From positions 1 to 64,000 of the forward strand of contig CAKJVC010000168.1 of NCBI GenBank assembly GCA_918026815.1: a DNA stretch of 64,000 bases, given 5' to 3'. Positions 31,634-44,416 of the stretch are shown here, piece after piece (within the stretch, counting starts at the first letter, position 1; each line of letters opens with the position of its first letter). Position numbers and translations under genes: made by a program. The DNA comes from Chalara sp. BL73 (taxonomy: Eukaryota; Ascomycota; Leotiomycetes; Helotiales). The notes under the pieces are model-generated. The model made no database searches and was not told the DNA's origin. It was given only the letters and a program-made list of their open reading frames with translations.

Positions 31634-34600
31634 ATGTCTTCCATGGATGAGGATGAGTACGGAGACATCCCAGATGAAGACCTAATAGATGCTTTGAGTC
31701 AGCCTTCACAAGATCTTCCGTCCCATCCTGTTCGGCAAATGAGGAGAAGTGAGAGAGAAACGACCGAAGACAGTAGCGATGAAGGACTCCAGAAAAAGAA
31801 GAGCAAATACAGGATTCACGAGACCACAAGAGAGGTCCCGCCTCCACAGATCATAGGCGCTACGCAAGCAGAAGCTTATGCGACCGATTCGAGTCCAGAA
31901 AGAATTAGAGGCGCAATCTATAGAAGACCAAGACCAGAGCCAACACATCCACCTAAACCTCCAGCTTTTATCAATCAGGTTGATGGGCCACGTTACAAAG
32001 CACCTTCCGGAAATCCTCCGACGAAAGCCACGTTCATGCGAACAAGCAGTCTCTTAACAGCTGAAGTTGCTACTCAGGAGCTCGAAAACATCCCCGATGA
32101 TTTCTTTTCGTCTCCAGAAGCAGAAGCCGCCTCAAACCCCCCAATAGCCATTGAATCATCACAGTTTCAAGGTTCATTTTCCGCTTCGATTCCTCGGCAA
32201 CGCCTTGTAGCTCCACAAACTGGCTTGCGACAAACGACCCTTTTTGGTGGTAGAGCACCAGAAGAGGTATCTTCTTCTCAAGCAAAGAGAGTCTACAATT
32301 ACAAGGTAGATTTGCCACCAGAGGCTCCGACCCACCATAAGCTTAACGACGAGACGCTTGATACGTGGGTATATCCTAAAAATCTTGGTGATACACGGCA
32401 ATATCAGTATAGCATCGTCAAAAATGGCCTATTTAATAATCTTCTTGTTGCCTTACCGACTGGCCTTGGTAAAACATTCATTGCTGCCACCATTATGTAC
32501 AACTACTTTCGCTGGACCAAAGATGCCCAAATCGTGTTTGTTGCGCCAACCAAACCCCTAGTCGCTCAACAAGTTGAGGCTTGTTTCAATATAGTTGGCC
32601 TTCCGAGGTCTAGCACTACCCTCCTTACTGGGGATCAGATTCCTGCCCTGCGAGCGGAAGAGTGGGAGTCCAAACGAGTATTCTTCATGACGCCTCAAAC
32701 GTTGATAAATGATCTATCTACAGGGATTGCAGACCCAAAAAGAATTGTGTTGCTGGTTGTAGATGAAGCACACAGAGCTACGGGAGAATACGCATACAAT
32801 AAAGTTGTACAATTCATACGTCGCTTCAACAAAAGTTTTCGAATACTGGCATTGACTGCTACGCCAGGTGCAACTGTGGAGGCAGTTCAAGAAGTGATAG
32901 ACGGTCTTGAGATTTCCAAGGTAGAAATTCGCACTGAAGACTCCATTGATATCCAACCATACACTCACCGGAGGCACATCGATCAGGTTCTCATCGAGCC
33001 TTCCGACGAGATGAATATGGTGAGAGAGTTGCTAACCAAAGCGCTCCAACCACTTGCAAATAAGCTTTGTGCCCAAAATGCATATTGGAACAAAGATCCT
33101 ATGTCATTTACCTCCTTCGGTCTGATGCAAGCAAGGACACAGTGGTTGAAATCCGAAACGGGAAGGAGAGCGAACAGCGGCCTCAAAGGCATGATGCATT
33201 CCTTATTTAGTGTCCTACAAAGCGTTGCTCACAGTATCAAGTTGCTCAATTTCCACGGCATTGGTCCATTCTATGAATCCATCAAGGCTTTTAGAGATAG
33301 TGTAGAGGAAGGAAAGGGAGGCAAGTACAAAACACAGATCGTCCAGGATGCCGACTTTAAGAAAATGATGGACAGAATAAGGATGTGGCTTAGCAATACG
33401 GACTTCGTTGGCCACCCAAAGCTCACACATCTTTGTGATACGATTCTGAATCATTTTCTCGATGCCGGGGCAGGCAACATGGGTGAAGATGTTCCACCCG
33501 CAAGTACCCGAGTTATTGTCTTCTCTGAGTACAGAGATAGTGCGGAAGATATTGTACGTGTCCTAAATCGACACGGTCCATTGATTCGGGCTTCAGTATT
33601 CGTTGGTCAAGCAGATTCAAAACGTTCCCAAGGCATGAATCAAGAGAAGCAACAAGATACCATACGGAAGTTCAAGAACGGGGTGTTCAATGTCATTGTG
33701 GCAACCTCGATTGGTGAGGAGGGTCTAGATATTGGCTCCGTCGACCTAATAGTCTGTTATGATGCCTCGGGTTCCCCTATCCGCATGCTGCAACGTATGG
33801 GACGTACTGGACGAAAAAGAGCGGGAAATATTGTGCTACTTTTGATGCGTGGTAAAGAAGAGGAGAGCTTCGTTAAAGCCAAAGACAATTATGAGCAAAT
33901 GCAGAAAATGATTAGCAGTGGAGCCCGGTTCACCTTCCGACACGATCTCTCGGTGCGAATCTTGCCAAAAGGTATCACACCGGTTGCGGATCATCGATTG
34001 CTGGAGATTCCGCTCGAAAATACACAGGATAAATCTCTTCCCGAGCCGAAGAGACGTCCCTCCAAAGCCAAGAAGAAACCAGCCAAAAAGTTCCATATGC
34101 CGGATGGTGTAGAGACAGGCTTTCAAAAGGCCTCTCGAATTGGCGAAGATGGATTACTAAGTTTGGAAACCTCAGGATTGGTTGTGAAGAAGCCTAAGAA
34201 GGTTAAAGAGGTCGAAGCTGTTGACATTCCCGACATCTCATCAGTACTTCTCAGCCCTATGGAGGAGCAGGAGCTCGAAAAGCGCTATCAAAACGTTGCT
34301 GGAGCTGACTTTCAGGAAGTTGAGATGCCATCAATGATAGCACAACCTGCAGCTCAACGTCAACTTCTCCCAACAGTCAACGTGTCCCATGGCGCACGTA
34401 CGAAGAAATGTGTGAAACTGTTCAGGGCTTTGTCAGCTTACCAGCGGGAACGCCGCTTCTTTAAGCCCTATGGTGACAAGGAACCAGATGAAGCATCCTG
34501 GTCAGTGGATGTGCCAGCTCTTATAGAGGATGATGGTGTTGCATATAGGAAAGGACAGCTCACAAAGCCAACACCCACCAAAAGGTCAGTATCTGCAACG

Positions 34601-35203
34601 ATACCCACATCCACGACGGCGCCTTCACCGAGGTTAGCACGTACGAATCGCAAGGCGCCCAGGAAATCCGCACAGAACCGTGCTCGGGCAATACTTGAAG
34701 CAATAAGTGATAGCGAACAGGAAACTCCTCGGGCTACCAAATATCAGAAAGCACGACACTCTGCTATCTCCATGTCCGTAGACGAGACCGATGAGGAGCC
34801 TAGCTCGCGGAATATTCCTGTGTCGAGCGAAGGCCCCGGCGACGACCTGGAGCGGAGTGAGCTACCTTCACAGGATGAATCAGATGGCGAGAGTCTAGTA
34901 GGATTTGTTATTGAGGACGATGATGTTAGTTTTTCGGGAGACCGTCCCTCGAGCTTTTCTACGATTATTCCTTCGTCGCCTCCTGTAAGGAAAACAATGC
35001 CGTTGAATGAGCTCTTCACCCAACAGACTCAAATAAGCGCGACGCAGGAGACGATCGATAGTATGCCTGACTTGGATGATATCTTGGGTACAAAGTCTAG
35101 GGAGAGGAATTTATGGTTTCAGGATGATTCAGATGATAATGGTCCAGTGGTTGGACACAGAAAGAGGAAGAGGAAGGTGATTGAGGATGATAGTGATGAA
35201 TGA
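31634..35203 (+). CDS. MPH1: ATP-dependent DNA helicase Mph1 (FANCM family)
   Basis: Intronless, 1189 residues. The first in-frame ATG is at 31634, giving [20 protein letters not shown], the conserved acidic start of fungal Mph1. The frame extends upstream but only with a GTG, so it was not used. Superfamily 2 helicase motifs follow in order: Walker A LPTGLGKT near residue 273, [13 protein letters not shown] (Ia), [14 protein letters not shown] (DEAH, near 377), ALTATPG (III), [14 protein letters not shown] (IV), [13 protein letters not shown] (V) and RMGRTGRKR (VI, near 720). The insert between the two RecA lobes, characteristic of FANCM, spans about residues 490-640. The C-terminal 400 residues are basic then acidic and disordered, ending [14 protein letters not shown]. 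Mph1 is a 3'-5' helicase that unwinds D-loops and remodels stalled forks in error-free damage bypass. It acts in the nucleus. Confidence 0.96.
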   Translation: MSSMDEDEYGDIPDEDLIDALSQPSQDLPSHPVRQMRRSERETTEDSSDEGLQKKKSKYRIHETTREVPPPQIIGATQAEAYATDSSPERIRGAIYRRPRPEPTHPPKPPAFINQVDGPRYKAPSGNPPTKATFMRTSSLLTAEVATQELENIPDDFFSSPEAEAASNPPIAIESSQFQGSFSASIPRQRLVAPQTGLRQTTLFGGRAPEEVSSSQAKRVYNYKVDLPPEAPTHHKLNDETLDTWVYPKNLGDTRQYQYSIVKNGLFNNLLVALPTGLGKTFIAATIMYNYFRWTKDAQIVFVAPTKPLVAQQVEACFNIVGLPRSSTTLLTGDQIPALRAEEWESKRVFFMTPQTLINDLSTGIADPKRIVLLVVDEAHRATGEYAYNKVVQFIRRFNKSFRILALTATPGATVEAVQEVIDGLEISKVEIRTEDSIDIQPYTHRRHIDQVLIEPSDEMNMVRELLTKALQPLANKLCAQNAYWNKDPMSFTSFGLMQARTQWLKSETGRRANSGLKGMMHSLFSVLQSVAHSIKLLNFHGIGPFYESIKAFRDSVEEGKGGKYKTQIVQDADFKKMMDRIRMWLSNTDFVGHPKLTHLCDTILNHFLDAGAGNMGEDVPPASTRVIVFSEYRDSAEDIVRVLNRHGPLIRASVFVGQADSKRSQGMNQEKQQDTIRKFKNGVFNVIVATSIGEEGLDIGSVDLIVCYDASGSPIRMLQRMGRTGRKRAGNIVLLLMRGKEEESFVKAKDNYEQMQKMISSGARFTFRHDLSVRILPKGITPVADHRLLEIPLENTQDKSLPEPKRRPSKAKKKPAKKFHMPDGVETGFQKASRIGEDGLLSLETSGLVVKKPKKVKEVEAVDIPDISSVLLSPMEEQELEKRYQNVAGADFQEVEMPSMIAQPAAQRQLLPTVNVSHGARTKKCVKLFRALSAYQRERRFFKPYGDKEPDEASWSVDVPALIEDDGVAYRKGQLTKPTPTKRSVSATIPTSTTAPSPRLARTNRKAPRKSAQNRARAILEAISDSEQETPRATKYQKARHSAISMSVDETDEEPSSRNIPVSSEGPGDDLERSELPSQDESDGESLVGFVIEDDDVSFSGDRPSSFSTIIPSSPPVRKTMPLNELFTQQTQISATQETIDSMPDLDDILGTKSRERNLWFQDDSDDNGPVVGHRKRKRKVIEDDSDE

Positions 35204-35665
35204 TGTATAGTGATTAACATAGCGTCGGCGTTAGAGATAGCCATATGATTGGCTTTTTTTTCTGGAGTCTGGGAAGTCTGAGACACGGACACATCGATGA
35301 TCGTAAAATACAATAGAGCCCAGGTTTACCTGTGGAATGCTTGCTTCATGCTTTTGCGTCGTCACAATCGAACTCACACGCCTCGTGTAAATGTCATAAG
35401 AAAGGTGATATATTTGGATCCGGTAAAGGTACAGTACATGTAAATGCAAACAGATAGGGTAATGCAAATGTCTAAATACTAATGATAGCCCGATCAACAG
35501 GCTCTATTCGACAAAGCAAATGTGTTTTTCTTTATAAGCTGAATGCTTATGTAAAGGTCGATCAGAGATCAAAAGAGAGACTAGTCAAATAGAAACAAGA
35601 AATCCTCTCTCAACCCTCCTGTTGGCAACAATTTCAGGAAATGGGACCTGCTCTGTCTAATATGC
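35204..35665. other. Convergent 3' region (MPH1 / SWIM gene)
   Basis: 462 bases between two opposing stops, with no coding support. Confidence 0.5.
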
Positions 35666-37072
35666 TTACTTCATGCGCTTCTTTCCTTTTCGCTCCATTG
35701 AGCTTCCAGGACGTTTCGTGGGAGACACCGAGCTTGGCGCACTGCCTTTGAGCTGCGTGATGAGGTCGCTGAGCCGGTCCCTGTATGCTTGGGGGGCGGG
35801 ACCCCAACCTTTCGTTCCAAGGATATGATATATTTCCTCCAGGTCATCGACGAATAACGAGGCCGCGGGAAGCGTTCGAAGTGCTTTGATAACAAATGCA
35901 CTCCCTGGAGGGTTGTCTGGTGACTGAGATCCTATTAAACGTTCGTAGAGGTTGCGATTGATATGTGGTTCTCCATGCTGGCGGCGTCGTGGGAATCTGT
36001 CATCCTGGTAGACGTCTGTGTTTCGTTTTTTGACAACATCTAGCAGTATTGAAACTAGAGCTTTGGCGGCTTCTGTTCTTGCTGCCAGGCTGAGTTGTTG
36101 CCGGCTGGTAAGGTTGATGCTGATGGCATCCACAATCTGGGCCAAAGTTTGAGCGCACCAGATGAGATCATGCTGAGTTTCCTGCCCAGGCGTTGGGCCG
36201 GTTTGGACATATTCATCCAGGAGGCGACACGTAGCCTTAGCCTTCAAGCCCATTTTGCGAAAGTAGTCCAAAGCGCGGAGATTTGGAGGAACAAGAGTTC
36301 GAAACTGGTAGAAAAGGTTGTCGTCAACGATAAGTAAACGCGATACTGTTGCTCCGAGATCATTTATGGCCAGAATATCTTCCATAGGGATATTGTCAGG
36401 GTAGTCGAAGATGTCCCGTCTATAGTCGTCTGTTGGCTGATTTGATAGTGCAGCAAGTATATCTTGAACCTCTTTTACTCTTTCTCTGCGCTTAGCCCGC
36501 GTACTTGAGATATGTCTAGAAAGTCCATAGCTTTTTCTTAATTCCCAGTTTGTTTCGCCGCCATCATATTCAGTGTCATCCTGGAGCTCCCAATTCAGGT
36601 TTTCGCATATCGTTCTTAACCCGACTGATGTTATTTGGCCATAATATCCTGCCTCAGCTGTGATCTCAACGCCTGTGCGACCGAGCTGATCCAAAAGCCA
36701 GTCGACATGTCGGCACGGCGATTCTCCGCCACAAGAACACTCTGGAAAATCCGTATTCCTTGCCCATATACGCACACCATATCTTGAGATTTTGGCGTCT
36801 GCTATTGCAAAAGCATATCGGAGGTCAGACGGATTGTCTGCATCGGTGCCTATTTGGCGACAGTGATAAAGCGCAAGAACATGGTCTGATTCTATTTCTT
36901 GGGTATCATCTTCTTCTCCTTCTTCCTGCGGATCTTGCTGGCTAGGATCATCGTATGGAACCTCACGTTGCTTGCCTTTCTCTCCAGGAGAAAGATGCAC
37001 CTGATCACGGGATGATTGCATTTGATGACTGTATAGAGAGAGCTTGCTGAAGCTCGAAATCGGACTCGACAT
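35666..37072 (-). CDS. SWIM-type zinc-finger protein, fungal
   Basis: Intronless, 468 residues from the ATG at 37072 (MSSPISSFSKLSLYSHQMQS). The N-terminus is polar with an acidic EEGEEDDTQEIESDH stretch. At about residues 109-125 lies FPECSCGGESPCRHVDWLLD, a CxC...CxH arrangement that fits a SWIM zinc finger, preceded by the strands YAFAIADAKISRYGVRIWAR. The remaining 330 residues are mainly helical, and include LLIVDDNLFYQFRTLVPPNL and ILLDVVKKRNTDVYQDDRFP. The end is basic (KRPGSSMERKGKKRMK), perhaps a nuclear signal. SWIM modules bind DNA or protein partners; other eukaryotic SWIM proteins include MEKK1, Sws1 and the Shu complex. Being next to MPH1 (the Shu complex and Mph1 act in related fork-repair pathways) is suggestive only; the domain order does not match Shu2/Sws1 clearly. 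Confidence 0.75.
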   Translation of the reverse strand: MSSPISSFSKLSLYSHQMQSSRDQVHLSPGEKGKQREVPYDDPSQQDPQEEGEEDDTQEIESDHVLALYHCRQIGTDADNPSDLRYAFAIADAKISRYGVRIWARNTDFPECSCGGESPCRHVDWLLDQLGRTGVEITAEAGYYGQITSVGLRTICENLNWELQDDTEYDGGETNWELRKSYGLSRHISSTRAKRRERVKEVQDILAALSNQPTDDYRRDIFDYPDNIPMEDILAINDLGATVSRLLIVDDNLFYQFRTLVPPNLRALDYFRKMGLKAKATCRLLDEYVQTGPTPGQETQHDLIWCAQTLAQIVDAISINLTSRQQLSLAARTEAAKALVSILLDVVKKRNTDVYQDDRFPRRRQHGEPHINRNLYERLIGSQSPDNPPGSAFVIKALRTLPAASLFVDDLEEIYHILGTKGWGPAPQAYRDRLSDLITQLKGSAPSSVSPTKRPGSSMERKGKKRMK

Positions 37073-38398
37073 GGGGATAAATGAAATGTTCTAGATACCT
37101 TGAATCCATGGTGGACATAGTTCCTTTATAAGTTGATAGAAGGCTCGTTCTCCTTCCTATTGGAAGTGCTACGATGTCAGTATCATAGCACATTCATGGG
37201 AAAAAGACTCAGCCTTTCGATTCCAACACCGCTTGAGTCCGGGCTGGCCTCAAAAACGGTCACCCAGGGCCTCCCGAAGGGGCCGCCTGTAATGACCAAG
37301 TGGTCGCCAGGACGGTCACAACCTGATGGCAACATTGATGAACTTATTATAGTCAGGCTGCCGATGGCAGTGAGTGCCTTCTGGTTGGCTGCTCTGACGC
37401 GGTGAGAGGAGGTGGGGTGGGAAGGCAATATGATAGGGAGGCTTTAGCGACCTTCCTACAGGGCATCTCAAGGCTGACATCGCCTAAAAAAGCAGCTTTC
37501 AGGCCATCATCAGGGCACCATTGACCTCCTTTTTGCACATCGCCCACTCCAACACAACAATGGAATGAACATTCAATATCAACTCAATTATCTACTCCTG
37601 ACGGCTCGTTAGGCTCTCTAGCATCCTTCACACGATTGAGCCACTTCTACAGTATATCTTGGACCACAAAATAGCATCTTGCTGCCCCCGATTCAAGGTT
37701 ACTGGCTAGGTGGAAGAGAGTTTGTTGGAAGCACGTTGGAGATGGCATGCCTGTGTAATAATACCCTACTAATCAACTGGGATGTGTGGGAGCACAGTAT
37801 GGGAGAGTGGGAGACGTGTTTATTCATCTCAAATTATGATGCTGCCTATGCTTAGTAGAAATGATAGCTCTGCTAGCTGCTTGCTTCGACTATAGAGAGA
37901 ACTAAATAATTAATGTATCAAATCCGTATCAAATGACTATAGAGTCATAAGAAGGAAATAATAAGCCGAGTACTGGTCCACAAGGCAGGCGAGCTTGCTC
38001 AGACAGAGCAGATGGATTAGTGCCTTTCTCCGTCCATCAGCAATGCACTGATATCCCAGACTGAATTCATTTTCATCAAACACTGTAGGGTTGAAAGCTT
38101 CATGATTAGTCACAGCGAAATCTCATGTTACACTGCATGTTTGAGAATCGAAGCTAGTCAAGCTCCCGTCCACACCACGAATGAATGCCTTGGATAAACA
38201 ATTTCTCTAGTGCAGAAAGGATCAGTGCCGTTGAGCTGGAAAATAGCACCCTTTTATTGGCTGCCATGAACACAAGCTATGATAGTTCACATGGACTGGA
38301 GGTGCTTCCCAGATGATCATATAAAAGTTTGCCACTTCAGCCCCAAATCCACCCCTCTCCCTTTAACGCCCGACAACAGGTGTTTCGTGGGCTTCTGC
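37073..38398. other. Intergenic 1.3 kb, nothing recognised
   Basis: Promoter side of the SWIM gene and 3' flank of the alcohol dehydrogenase gene. Frames near 37133-37428 overlap on both strands and have no domain. Confidence 0.5.
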
Positions 38399-40282
38399 CT
38401 ACTGAAGATCAAGTACCACTCTTCCTAGCATTTTACCTTCTGCCATCTCCTTGAATATCTCCGTTAAGTTCTCCATCTTTTCGATCCGCAAATGACTCTT
38501 GACTATACCACGGGCGGCCATTTCCAAGACCTCCAAGGCTTCTCTTTGATTGCCTACGGCAGAGCCTTTGATAGTCCACTCTCCTGCGACCTAATTCATC
38601 ATAGGAGTCAGCTATATGGCAGATTAAGCCGTAATATGGTTATGGCAAGCATTGCGACGTACTAATGCTCCAGGAAATGCATTTGCGATTGGTTTGGGAT
38701 CTCCCTCTGGCATGCCGACACAGACAAGTGTACCTCCAAAGCGCAGTAAACTCAGACCCTGAGCATACGCCCCATTTGATGCGGTACAGTTAATGACGGC
38801 GGAAGCTCCCACGCCACCAGTAACTTTCTTCACTTCTTCAGCCAAGGTCTTATCATCAAACTTTGTAATGTCGAGGAAGACCTCCGCCCCGCACTCTTTA
38901 ATCAACGACTCCTTACTTCCATGATCAATCCCGATGATGCGGTACGCCATTCCTCTGGCACCGATTTGTATAGCGAGATGTCCCTGGACATAATTAGCCA
39001 CGAGAAGCTGAGCCTTAGGGCGAAAACTACCAGTCCACCACCCGCGCCACCTATCACATATTAGTCAGGATAATTACATTGGGGGTCATATTCCGTTATC
39101 ATACTGATTACCACCCATTGTCCGCTCTTAGCACCAGATTTGCGCAACGCCGAGTACCTAGACGTATGTTAACCTCGCTTATTTCATGCGGCCACAACAG
39201 CGACCCCTTTCGGTGGCTGCAATGCAGTGTGGCTGTGTGCACCAAACCAAAATATACTCACGTTGTAACACCTATGTAAATTTAGTAAGTAAATGCTTCT
39301 CTAGTAAAGAAAGGTCGCTGGGACGGCCCCTACCTGCACAGAGGACTGTGTGTCAATTCAGTTAGTGAATGCTTTCAAATAAATGCCAAGATTTCTCGCC
39401 TGTCAAGTCAAATAACTTGCTTCGCATGCGGGCTTTTCTCTTTCTGGGAAGACAAGACTTACGTGGTGCTGCATCCTCCGACTTCAAGTTTTCTGGAATC
39501 GGTGTGACATAGTTTGCAGGAGCTAATGTGTATTGCTGGAAAGTCCCGGGGGCTGAGATTTGGCTTGTCAGTTGCCAATTCAACAGTCAAATTTAGAACC
39601 ACCTCACTGTAGTAGCCTGATATCTTTTGATTCTATGTACTGGATCATTAGTGACGCCTCCCTTTCTCAAAGAGGATTTCTGGAACACCGTCCCAGGAAA
39701 TCGGTAGACGGATCTTTGGGACCACATACAAAGCAGACACCATCTCTTCCTTCTAAGCAAGCTAAGCAAGACGAACATGCAGAAGACACCCACTTGATGC
39801 CGACTCGATCACCGAGTTTAACTCGGCCTACATATCTCAAAGTCAGTGCTCTTTTTCTTTCAACATGTCTCATAACCCTCACGAAACTCGAACCACGGGA
39901 GCATAGAGGAATGGGAGGAGTCTCTTTAGACTAACCAATATCAGCTCCGGGGCCAAGCTTCTGAACGATTCCGACTCCCTCATGACCACCCACCTGGCCC
40001 GGCTGCGTGGGATATGGCAAGCCTCGAAAAAGGTTCTGCATTACGCCCATGTCTGAGTGACAGACTCCCGAGTGAGTCCTGAGGATATTCAGTATTTGTT
40101 TTTCGCCGGCAAGTCCTCTATCGTCTGAATCAAACTCACAATCGAACAAGAACTTGACCTGGACCTGGCTCGGGCGTATCTAAAAGCTCAACCTTGGTGC
40201 TTATAGTACCAGGCTTGTCATAAACAACAGCTTTATGCTGCTTCGGAATCTCAAAGGTCGCCTCGGCTGCTGTGGCTGCCAT
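38399..40282 (-). CDS. Zinc-dependent alcohol dehydrogenase (yeast ADH1 type)
   Basis: Eleven exons: 40282-40140, 40078-39936, 39827-39730, 39632-39608, 39552-39463, 39345-39334 (12 bases), 39271-39262 (10 bases), 39157-39105, 39050-39031, 38983-38663 and 38590-38399; 368 residues. Catalytic-zinc motifs THSGVCHSDMGV and GGHEGVGIVQ are present. The structural zinc site reads CSSCLACLEGRDGVC. The substrate side has NQKISGYYTPGTFQQYT and ENLKSEDAAPLLCAGVTTYSAL. The NAD-binding Rossmann loop is WVVISGAGGGLGHLAIQ with IIGIDHG after it. The C-terminus is GRVVLDLQ. The enzyme interconverts primary alcohols and aldehydes with NAD. The short exons are required: LLCAG-VTT is the invariant part of the family and comes only from the 12- and 10-base exons. 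No mitochondrial presequence is visible. Confidence 0.9.
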
Positions 40283-43145
40283 CTTTACGCTCTATATATT
40301 AACGATAACTTGATTCTATGAGAATTTATTGTGTCGAAAACAAAAGTCTTGCTTCTAACTTGAAATTGTTGCTACAATATTCAATATTGACTCAATGGAG
40401 CAGACTCTTTGGGATGTTTATACCGTGGTCAATCTCTTGTTCATCCGAGCCCCATCTCCCGAACCCCGCGCTGTTGAACGCCAAAGTTTTACGGTACATC
40501 AAGAAGTCTTGCACGGTAATTCAAGAAAGGCGGGGTAGCTCCACTTGGAACTCACTTCTTTACTATCTAGAATTTAATTTAAGTACACACTTCGCAGTTT
40601 GATTGATAAGAGATCATGTTCGCTATGTCTACTATGGTTCGCATTTCCTTCAGAGCTCGATGCCGAGGGTCATCCCAACTACCCCACCATCAGACTTTGT
40701 CACGTTGTCACAAGCCACTTCAGTCAAAACCATTCCCCTTTTTTAATTTCGAGCTGGAACATTTTGGGAAGCTAACATTGGTAATTTCTTATTCATCCGG
40801 CAGAACTATGTATCCACCGTTGCAAAACCTCAAAGTGGTCTTGTCGCAACTCCATTTACGAACGTGTGATGCAGCAGCTTTATATAGTTGTTAAGCTCGG
40901 TGCGTCCGTCGATATTTAGTATTTCGAGAAGCGGAATAAAAAGAAGATTGCTAAAAGAAGATTATCTTACGGGCAAATCTATCTGATGCAAGCGATAGAA
41001 TTTGGTCTCAGACTTTTAGGTATTTACCTGCACTCGCAATTATGATCTGTTTCCAAATTGGCCATGGCTCAAGTTACCAGCGAACTGGTGGCCTTACAAG
41101 CCCACAGGAGAAACAGTTCCTTTCCTTTAATACGCTGGGGAAGCGGTTAGACTGAAGAACTTGTTCATCAGTTCGGCCTGAGATTTCCTTTCTACAATTC
41201 GTCGAAGCCATCGATGCTACACATTAGCATCTGTGAATTAGCCTATTATTTCATTATAGCTTAGTTGACAGTTCGGTTTATCTCTTCATATCTCTGCTTA
41301 ATGAGATTAGTACTATCTTAAGCGATTAAGTCTTTCAGTTCATACTTCAAACGAATGTCTTTTCCTTGAGCCAGGTAGCAACCCTGAAGTGTTTCAAGAC
41401 ACTTTCAAATAATATCATTTAGGGTAAGATCGGAGTGGACAATTTCTTTCAAATTAAGCCATGCTGTGATGCTACTCTATTAGATATTAACCTGTTCACA
41501 GCTAGGTATAAGAGATATAATGTGGTCGCTCAACATATGTGGTATTCGCTATCCTTCAGAATATGTCAGTGCTTTAGTCTTACTTCAAAGTTATAGGCAC
41601 GACATGGTTGGCCCCACCAGCGGAACTGCTTTATTGTTGAAAGTTCACCGACCGGAGTCTAATAATCGAAAGTAACACAGTACTTTATAGTATCCCTATA
41701 CTAATGGATAGTTTATCGACCAGAGTCTAGCCAAGTCCATGTAAGCCAATATTCTGACACAGGTCTTGTGTTGGATCTTATACTGAGTAATAATCACTGA
41801 CTTTGCCACTCAGCTAAGGTGCTTACAATATTACTAGAGATTTGTGTAAACAAATAAGTATATCCTCAACTTTAGTGCCAGGTCCACCTCGATGCCTACC
41901 CCTGGACCCGCTTTTTAGCCGAACTCACACTCAGGAATGATCCTCTATGTTGAGACCACGAATCTAGAACTGGTGTTCTTTGCTACAAGTAACAAGAATG
42001 ATACATCGCTTTTGCTTTTGATTGCACTAACTCATTTGGTTTTGAATGGATATAGCTGAGTGGTATGTAGAACGGCGGGACTTTATCAACTTTTGATTCA
42101 GTGTCCGGAGTAGCATCTTTGCCGGCGCTGAGAAATGCATAAGAAAGCGTGTAGCTTAAGTTGCGGTTTCTCTTACTTTCAGAGTGTCAACATGGAATCT
42201 CTAAATTCTGGGCTGCTCATCGAACAACACACGACGATCTGAAGACATGCGTTAATACTAAAATGGCTCATCTTGGGGAAGACGCCAAAGGGGCAGGATG
42301 GAAGGACGTCATGTTTTATCTATGCTAGAGAACTGTTCCTTGCATGGATGATAGTATCAAGAATGTTCCAGCTCTGTGTAGTCCACAACAAGTAGAGCAA
42401 GAGGAATTTTATTCTCTGCTGGGTCATAATCTTGGCGTTGAAATCTGCAAGTGCTTTAAGGAGCCTGATTACATCAGTAGATTCTTAATATAGGTATTTC
42501 ACGATTGTAATGGAAAGAAGTCCACGGAAAGGACGCCAGCTGTGTGAGTTACGGAGGACACACAGGCGGCAAAGACAGCAAGATGAAGTGAGCCATCCCG
42601 CCACAGAGAGAAGACGAGAGCTAACGGCAAATGGATGTCGGTCTCCACCCTCCGCAAGGGGAGAAGGTATCAAGAACTGACTTAGAGAATAGAGATCCAA
42701 GAGACTTAAATGGGATAGATACCAATCAAAAGAACAGCATGATAGCCGATTCCGCAAGGAAACTCGACTTATAGTAGATGGAACTTTTGCGGAGAAAGGA
42801 TGAGGGAAATTTTTGAAGGCGGGCTAATTCCAAGAGAAATGCCGGTATCCAACATCTTACTTATAGTCTAACACAGCAAGCCGTTAAGCTACTTGTTGGG
42901 CTGAAGAAATGAAATGAAATGGTTTCTATACTGGTACTGTTGTCATGAGAAGGTGTGGTTCCATAATGCTGCTTTCTTGTTGCAAAGCTGCCCAAGATTA
43001 TGACTCGAGCTCTGCAGTTTTAGTACATGAAGAAAGTCGGTGAAGCCATCACGTTATAGAACGAGACCAGTGATATCGACCTGTAAGCAGGAAGACAGCA
43101 CCGCATTGTATATCACCAGAAGATTCACTTGTATTATCGGGTATC
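40283..43145. other. AT-rich gene desert, 2.9 kb
   Basis: No ORF over about 95 codons and none with domain signal on either strand. Two short similar segments occur (CGACCGGAGTCTA near 41650 and CGACCAGAGTCTA near 41719). It could hold remnants of an old inactivated repeat, but I could not identify one. The left end is the promoter of the alcohol dehydrogenase gene. Confidence 0.5.
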
Positions 43146-44416
43146 TTATAGTTCGTCTTTTTTTCTCTGTGCCTCTTTAGTGGCCTCTTTTTCTTCTTCC
43201 CACATTCTCTTCTTGGGGTTTCTTTCCACATCTACAGACTCTTCTCCATCTTTAGTCCACTCTCCACTCTGATCACCGTCAATGACTTTACCGACACGAT
43301 CGGAAAGAGTATCTTCTCCTTGACTGCTATCAGTGTCTTTCTTCCTTTCACCACCAACATCGATCACTGGCGCATCGGATCCAGCTATCGTAGCTCTAGC
43401 AGAATTCCCCACACTAGGAGTTTGACCTGCAATCACCGAACTAACCCGGACATCCACATCGGAGCGTCCAACTAGACCTACAGCTGTACCCAAGGCTGTA
43501 AAAACTCCAATCCATGCCTTAAATACTATCTTCACAGGCAGCCAAACGAGCCACCATGCAGGGCCATATATTAACCTCCGAAAGACAAGCCAACCAATAG
43601 TAATAGATAGCACCCAGAAAGCCGTTTCCAGATACCATGTATCGCTCTTTTGGCTTCTCAAAAGCGTGCCTAGGAGGTTCCTTGTACTCGATAACATAGT
43701 ATCCAGGGTAGAATAAGTTTCACCCAGTTGGTCTAATGCCGCAGTAGACTTCCTCAGCTCCTCATGTGCATATTGTGACTTTGACAGCTCGCCTTGCATC
43801 ATCTCGTGGGTCCGCCTGAGGGCCATAGTAACCTCGCTGGTTGCATTGACTATCTTATCCTCTCTTGAGAACATCTGTGTCTGTGGGGTTCGAGGTCGCT
43901 GTCCTGGCGCAGGCGAGGAAGCGCTTGAGCGGGAGGCAGTATCAGCTTGTAAGTAACTATGGATAAGAAGTTCGCGCTCTTCCTTTCGTGCTATACGGAG
44001 CTTTTCATTGGCATTTATTTGAGCTTTACGAGCAGTTATTTCAAGTCTAGTTTCAGTCAGTGAATATGCAACACCAAACCTCAATCTCCCAATATTCCTT
44101 ACTGTCTCAGTTCTTGGATAGCTCTCTCAACCCCTCGATCCAGCTCTGCTATTTCCTGCTCGTCAGACCCCGATCTGGCTTTCTGCCTAAGCCCCAAAAC
44201 AGTGGCTTGTAAGCCAGTTAAGTCCTCATCTTGTTCCTTTGAGATTTGGTGGATTTCTGAAAGAAGCTCGGTTTTGACATTGTCGTCATCATTGTCTAAA
44301 GGTACTGATCCAGGCTGGAACTTTATGTTTGCTAGGCGCTCAATGAGGTCCTTTAATTGCGCATTTGATTCTTGTAGTGCGAGAAGACGCTCTGACAGTC
44401 GTTCAAAAGACATCAT
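43146..44416 (-). CDS. SEC20: SNARE protein Sec20
   Basis: Exons 44416-44103 and 44046-43146; 404 residues; the 56-base intron has GTAAGG donor and CTGACTGAAACTAG end. The start MMSFERLSERLLALQESNAQ uses the first ATG; the frame extends upstream only with TTG. The N-terminal 110 residues are coiled coil (QLKDLIERLANIKF). The Sec20 SNARE-like region follows SREDKIVNATSEVTMALRRT, with HEMMQGELSKSQYAHEELRK and ETYSTLDTMLSSTRNLLGTL. Then comes a hydrophobic anchor, TAFWVLSITIGWLVFRRLIY, with further hydrophobic sequence after it. The C-terminal 120 residues are hydrophilic. Sec20 works on the ER membrane with Ufe1, Use1 and the Dsl1 tether in retrograde Golgi-to-ER fusion. It shares a 263-base divergent intergenic region with MRPL44. 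Confidence 0.88.
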
